A stretch of DNA of 64,000 bases, taken from the NCBI RefSeq assembly GCF_042477335.2, contig NC_091256.1:43851001-43915000 (forward strand), in the 5' to 3' direction. The stretch comes from Ovis canadensis (taxonomy: Eukaryota > Chordata > Mammalia > Artiodactyla > Bovidae). Of this stretch, positions 58,845-64,000 are shown piece by piece (the stretch's first letter is position 1; the number at the start of each line of letters is the position of its first letter). The notes below the pieces were generated by a model, which saw only the letters and a program-made list of their open reading frames with translations, had not been told where the DNA came from and did not search any database. The position numbers were made by a program, and so were the translations under genes.

Positions 58845-59190
58845 TATAGATGATCTTATTTGCAAAGCAGAAACAGAGACACAGATGTGGAGAACAGATG
58901 TATGGATACCAAGGAGGAAGCAGAGGGTGAGACGAATTGGGAGATTGACACGAGTATATACACGCACGCACACACACACACACACTAGTATATACAAAGT
59001 AGATAAGTAATGGGACCCTGCTGTATAGCACAGGGAACTCTTACTCAGTACTCTGTGGTAACCTAAATGGAAAGACGATCCACCAAACGGGAAATATGTA
59101 TACGTATGGCTGATTCACTTTATGTACAGCAGAAACTGACACAGCAGTGTAAACAGCTATACTCCAATTAAAAACAAACAACAAAAGAGA
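58845..59190 (+). mobile_element. Ruminant L1 3' end
   Basis: GACGAATTGGGAGATTGACA, CCTGCTGTATAGCACAGGGA, GCTGATTCACTTTATGTACA, then an A-rich tail. 5'-truncated, no coding. Confidence 0.8.
58962..58985 (+). repeat. (CA)n run in L1 3'UTR
   Basis: Short AC run with CG interruptions. Confidence 0.8.
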
Positions 59191-59274
59191 GAGAATGTAT
59201 TTTTTTTCCCATTGCTAGTTTGTAAACGTTTGTGTTGCCTCATGCCATGGCCATCATTGGGTATTATTTTGATT

Positions 59275-59480
59275 TTTAACCTTTTTATTGGTTATTTGTT
59301 TTATATATACTAGTGTGTATATGTCAATCCCAGTCTCTCCGTTTATCCCTCCTCCACCAACATTCCTCTTTTTTAGTTTTTGCCATTTTATTGCTGTCTT
59401 ATTTTACATCTCTTTGTTACTGAGGTTTAACTTTGTTGTTATTTCTTTTAGCTGTTCCTCCCCCCTCCCCCAATAAATTG
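59275..59480 (-). mobile_element. Ruminant L1 3'UTR piece, opposite strand
   Basis: + strand TATATACTAGTGTGTATATG, CAATCCCAGTCTCTCCGTTT; this is the reverse of part of the copy at 58845-59190. Confidence 0.65.
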
Positions 59481-60385
59481 CTTGTTCTTATCCTTAGTCA
59501 GTTTTTATATATGAAACTTGCATCTTTAGTCAAGTTCGTAAATGGTGTATATTATTTGTTTGTAAGGACATTTTATATATTCCGAATAGTATTATTTTGG
59601 TGATCTTTTTGTTGCTGCTGCAGATCTTTTCCTGATTCGTTTATGCCTTTTAACTTTAGTTTTGTCATGTAAAGGTTTTTAACTGCTATGTATTCTATTA
59701 ATACTGTATCAAGCTTTTTTTAAGGATGCCATTGAGGTCATACTTGGAAACTTTTGCTTGTTTTCTTTGAGCATCATTATGATTTTAAAAAATTGTGTTA
59801 TAGAAGTAATATATGAGTTCTTTTTGTAAGAAGGCTAAAGCAACAGATAGAGTTGCACTATTATTTTTCTTCTCAGAAATATTGCTATCAAGTATGTTGT
59901 GCCAATATAAAGTCAGATTTTTCCTCAAATATTTAAGAACCAGAAAGATACATGCCAAACTATAAGTAATATTTGTCTCGTCAAAAGGTTTGGATTCAAG
60001 GAATTGAGCAGGGCACAGGAATAGGGATAATGAAAAAAATGAGACTTCTGTGCTTTATTCTGTATAAATATTTGAATCTTACTGTTTTGTCTCATTTTAC
60101 ATAAATGGTGTCATAGTCACTTAACAGCATGTCTTAGAGATTTGTTTATGTTGTTGCAACATGTAGTCAGAAAAGAATGACTCCTCTGACAGAACTTGCT
60201 TTTAGTGAACCTATTCTCATTCGTCTGCTTGTCTCACTGTCAAGTACTCTCATACTGTCAGCTTAGTCCAGTGGTTAAGAGAGTGGAGCTTCAAGTCTTT
60301 GCCTTGCCTTTTGCTAGTGGCTGTGGGTAAAATAGCATGCCTAAATTTAGCATCTGTAAGATGGAGATGACAATAATTTCTCTCA
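59481..60385. other. Intron 2 DNA with worn repeat traces
   Basis: About 60270-60380 reads as reversed MIR (GTGGTTAAGAGAGTGGAGCT, GCATCTGTAAGATGGAGATG). The rest is unassigned. Confidence 0.4.
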
Positions 60386-60602
60386 TACGGTGGTGGTGGT
60401 TTTGTCACTAAGTCACGTCTGAATCTTTGTGACCCAGTGGATTGTATAGTCCACCAGGCTCCGCTATCTGTAGGATTTTGTGGGGAAGAATACTGGAGTG
60501 GGTTGCTATTTCCTTCTCCATGGAATCTTCCCGACCCAGGAGTCGAGCCTGCGTCTGCTGCACTGCAGGCAGGTTCCTTACTGCTGAGCTTCCAGAGGAA
60601 CT
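60386..60602 (-). mobile_element. Bov-tA SINE
   Basis: Full-length, diverged minus-strand copy; first of two head-to-tail copies. Confidence 0.9.
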
Positions 60603-60819
60603 CTGTGCTTAGTCTCTCTGTTGTGTCCTCATGTCTGACTCTTTGCAACCCCATGGACTGTAGCCCACCAGGCTCCTCTGTCCATGGGATTCTCCAGGCA
60701 AGAATACTGGAGTGGGTTGCCATGTCTTCCGCCAGGGGATCTTCCCAACCCAGGGATTGAACCCAGGTCTCCTGCATTGCAGGCAGATTCTTTACCGTCT
60801 GAGCCACAGGGAAGACCAT
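60603..60819 (-). mobile_element. Bov-tA SINE
   Basis: Second copy, closer to consensus and so probably younger. The 193-residue minus-strand frame here is read from these SINEs. Confidence 0.93.
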
Positions 60820-62156
60820 ATAAAACATCATAATGTCTGATTAGTTTTTATCACAGTACATGGGATATTCTAAGTAGTTAATAAGCAATAGCTGCTATTA
60901 TTATTATATATTATTACTATTATAGAATAGCTGCTATTATTAGTAATTTGTTATATGACATTGCTAAATTTGACATCAGTTTTACTGATATTTAATATTA
61001 AGCCTCACCCACTGTTTTCTTCTATAAAAACAATAAGGATCTTTGCCTGTACAAGGCTTTGTTTTGTTTTTAATACCTTTCTGATGCTCTGTATTTCTCA
61101 AAAATTATTGATGCTACCTGGAACTCAGTGATAACTATCTTCTCAGCACCTTTGGGCATTATAGAAGTGTGAAAGAGGAGTTCCTCAGTATACCTTTTCT
61201 GTTGTTTGACCTGAATGTTGTGCTGCTCTCTTCCTCCATCTTTATCTTTTATCACTTTAAAGTTTCTGTTTATTTGTAACCATTTTTAAAAATTTGTTTT
61301 TCTGTATTTATTCTGTTATGATACTGCTGTCTTTTCACTTTTTCTAAATAGTGCTACAGCAACAAGTATAAACATTTTTTTCCTTCTGTACTCAGGAGTG
61401 GGTAAGGCCAAATGATAGGTGCATTTTAATCTTGTGGTTGACAAAAAATGTTTGTTATTTAAGAACACTAATTTCCTTTTTGTCCACATTTGCAAACTAA
61501 AACATTCTATCTAAAATTCATGTGTCAAGAGAGGCATAATTATATTTTTTAATGTTGTGATAGCAACAATTGATAAATGAAAATGAAAAAAGAAAGTAAA
61601 AGTTGGGAAAGAAGGTGAAGGGGAACAGTTTTTCTCCTTCATAGTGGGAAGTCAGTTGAAATCAAGAAAGAGAGCCATAATGCCAGAAGTGTTAAAAGCG
61701 GCTGTATTTCACAAGTAGAGTGGTGAGGGTGTGAGGTGTATGTATGAATGGGAGAAGAGACACTACTGTTTTTTAAATCTTAAGTTCTTTCATATGTTAC
61801 TGAATTATTATTACATTCTGCAGGTATTAATAGTAAACTGTATCCCACATGATCCTAGTTTATGAAGATAAAAAGCAGTTTTATATATTGATATAGGTAT
61901 AAAAATTGATTGGAAGGAAATATATACCACAGTGTTAAAAGTGGTTATCCCTGGGTAGTGTTTTTTTTCCCATCATTATATTTTTCTATATTTTATAAAA
62001 TTTCTAAAGTGAGTTTATTACTTTTATAATCAGAAAAATATTAAGGGAAAATACATAGGACTGTCTGCATTTAATTTGTCATATCTGGCATCAGAATGAC
62101 ATTTTTATTTATATAAGTACTATAACTTTTTTAAATTAAAGAAGTTAGAGAACCAT
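60820..62156. other. Intron 2 DNA, an old repeat near 61.9 kb
   Basis: About 61880-62040 (GTGGTTATCCCTGGGTAGTG and a following T-rich stretch) recalls an old mammalian repeat I cannot name. A TTA-rich stretch lies at 60893-60925. Confidence 0.4.
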
Positions 62157-62296
62157 TTGGGAAGATCCCCTGGAAAAGGGAAAGGCTCCCCACTCCAGTA
62201 TTCTGGCCTGGAGAATTCCATGGACAGTATAGTCCATGGAGTCACAAAGAGTCAGACGCGCGACTTTCACTTTCAGTTTTCACTTTCATTTTCTCC
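62157..62296 (+). mobile_element. Bov-A SINE monomer
   Basis: GGGAAGATCCCCTGG to TTTCACTTTCATTTTCTCC; about 15 bases of the GAGGAGCCTGG segment are deleted near 62225. Confidence 0.88.
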
Positions 62297-63087
62297 ATGT
62301 TTTAAATGTATTAGTAAGACAAGTATTCTGCTAAAAATAACAGAATAGATAGCCAAGAGTAACAAACAAAGACATGTTTATTTTTTCCCGTAAGACGGAT
62401 AAAGGTCGGCAGGGACTGGTTGTTTATCAGATAAGGATAAAATCACCAAAGATTCCAGCTCTCTCTGCTTGTGCACCTTTAGCTTACTGGCTTTTCATTC
62501 CTACACTTGTTGATTCAAGCTTTCAAGATATCTTTCAGTCTCTAGTGGGAGGTGGCCAGGGTTAAGGGGACTGGGAAAAGATACTGCTTTAAAGAACCAA
62601 CAGTGTGTGACACAAAATGTTTTCTTTTATGTGTGTGTGTTTGTGTGTAGTTATAATGTCGGTACTGAAGTTCTTAGATTTCCGGCAGAAACAATTTCCA
62701 ACCTTTGTACAGGTCAGATTGAAAGTTTGGCACGTAGCATTCTCTAAAATTTATCCCTGTTATTATTCTAAAGGATAGCTAATCTGTCTGTTTGTAGGAC
62801 TTCTAGGCTTGTGCTCCCTTCTTAAAAGAAGATAGTTTGTTATTCTGAGGTGATAGTGACTTAGGAAGTATGTTTGTAAAATGATCCTCAATTTTTTTTT
62901 TAATGATCCTCAGTTTGATTTGACTTTCCTTATAGAATCCAAATTTTAGTTTCCAGCCAGTTTTCTGAGGATTGTGAGTTTTTAGTGTATCAAATGAATT
63001 ATATAAAGGTTTTCATTTTTGTTTTTGAGTCAGAGTATGCAGTGAAATTGGTAGTCACAGGTTTTATAGCTGATGATTCCAGCTCTT
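62297..63087. other. Intron 2 DNA, nothing recognised
   Basis: Short TG run at 62628-62648. No exon. Confidence 0.45.
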
Positions 63088-63297
63088 TTGTTGTTTAGTT
63101 GCTCAGTTGTGTCCAACACTTTTGAGACTCCATGGACTGTAGCCCGCCAGGTTCCTCTGTCTGTGGGATTTTCTAGGCAAAAATAAGTGAGTGAGTTGCC
63201 ATTTCCTTCTCCAAGGGATCTTCCAGACCCAGGGATTGAGCCTGAGTCTCCTGCATTGCAGGTGAATTCTTTACCACTGAGCCACCTGGGAAGCCGA
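63088..63297 (-). mobile_element. Bov-tA SINE
   Basis: Full-length minus-strand copy ending GAGCCACCTGGGAAGCCG. Confidence 0.93.
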
Positions 63298-63933
63298 TTT
63301 CCAACTCTACCATCTGGATCAGCTGAAAAGATCCAGATTACATCCTTCAAAATGTTAGGGGTTATATTTACTTGGATTTTTTCATCCATATATTTTAATG
63401 AATATTACTCCTTATTTTCTTACTCCTCTTGTGACTGACTTCTTAAAAAATTTTTTAAAATGCATGTTTATATAGCTTTCAGTGTTATATTTATGGCTTT
63501 CAGCATTAAAATGGTGCTGAATAAAAATACATTACTATCAAATTAGACTCGTTTGTAAAAGTTTAGATCTTTATAGTTGTGTTTATCAATGAATTGATAA
63601 ACTTATTTTTTTGGTTAATTTTTCTTAGCAGTTACCCACAGATACTTATTTATCCTCAGGGACATAGTAAGTGCTTCCTAAATGTTAGCTGCTGTTACCA
63701 TTGTTATTAACAAATAGAGATTTGCACAAAGTGCTTTGGGAGCACAGACTAGGTAGGCAAGATTGACTTCCGGAAAAGGGAGGAAGTGATAAAATTTGTA
63801 CCTGAGGTCAGTTCTGCTTCATAGTTTCCTTGTTTATCATTGCCATTTGAGTGCCTAGTGGCATAGTCAGTCCTCAAAGGAAGAACTCAGAGAAGTTGCA
63901 AAGGTGAACTTTTCTTAAAACATTTTAAACGTC
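63298..63933. other. Intron 2 DNA, nothing recognised
   Basis: No repeat or exon recognised. Confidence 0.45.
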
Positions 63934-64000
63934 CAGTTCAGTTCAGTTGCTCAGTCGTGTCCGACTCTTTGTGACCCCATGAATCGCAGCACGCCAGGCC
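63934..64000 (-). mobile_element. BovB 3' end, cut by window
   Basis: CAGTTCAGTTCAGTTGCTC and CTTTGTGACCCCATGAATCG are the reverse of the BovB tail; continues past the right edge. Confidence 0.88.

Larger units (their letters stand above)
48599..64000 (+). other. AKT3: AKT3 intron 2, 5' part (cut by window edge)
   Basis: Starts with the strong donor GTAAGT and runs at least 15.4 kb. The next exon would begin by completing the split Gly codon and continue with E-Y-I-K; no such stretch was found. Contents are worn L1 pieces mostly on the minus strand, Bov-tA/Bov-A2 SINEs, a BovB piece and microsatellites. Confidence 0.85.

Noticed and set aside
60250-60831. 193-residue minus-strand frame
   Set aside because: Read entirely through two tandem Bov-tA SINEs; SINEs do not encode protein.
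5857-63297. tRNA-like A/B-box sequences as tRNA genes
   Set aside because: All occur in SINE heads followed by BovB-derived bodies; no cloverleaf with an intact anticodon arm.
1-64000. CRISPR-like arrays or bacterial operons
   Set aside because: Recurring repeats are dispersed SINEs in both orientations, not regularly spaced direct repeats, and the gene structure is eukaryotic.

Overview
The window is nuclear DNA of a ruminant, most likely a bovid (cattle, sheep or goat type). The sign is its repeat set: many tRNA-Glu/BovB-derived SINEs (Bov-tA, Bov-A2), BovB (RTE) LINE pieces, CHR-type cetartiodactyl SINEs and ruminant L1 3' ends. The species cannot be fixed from sequence alone. Family names are recalled from consensus patterns, not from a database search.

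Only one protein-coding gene is supported: the 5' end of AKT3 on the + strand (serine/threonine kinase of the PI3K-AKT pathway). A TATA-less CpG island at about 37.1-38.8 kb holds the promoter and an untranslated first exon ending at a splice donor (38154). Intron 1 is 10,283 bp. Exon 2 (48438-48598) has 115 nt of 5'UTR and the first 46 coding nt, reading MSDVTIVKEGWVQKRG with the last Gly codon split (phase 1). Intron 2 runs off the right edge; no further AKT3 exon was seen.

Layout: 1-36.2 kb is intergenic upstream DNA densely packed with repeats. It holds BovB pieces (1-598, 9.2-10.6 kb), a MaLR LTR (3.9-4.3 kb), a layered nest of L1 insertions (about 13.1-20.6 kb), a nearly complete but dead mariner transposon with TA target duplication (23144-24407), and over 20 SINEs. 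From 36.2 to 43.35 kb there is no ruminant SINE or BovB piece; this covers the promoter and the first half of intron 1. From 43.35 to 64 kb, intronic repeats return at lower density, including a 76-bp MITE with the same ends as the mariner, L1 pieces on the minus strand, and inverted SINE pairs.

Regulatory landmarks in the island: a TCTCGCGAGA palindrome, a perfect CRE (TGACGTCA), an Sp1-type GC box, a G-rich quadruplex candidate, a switch of GC skew just inside intron 1, and a forkhead/FOXO-type element (GTAAACAA) at the island's 3' shoulder. No rRNA or tRNA gene, CRISPR array or bacterial-type operon is present. Most long open frames are chance frames in GC-rich DNA or pieces of SINE, BovB, L1 or mariner.
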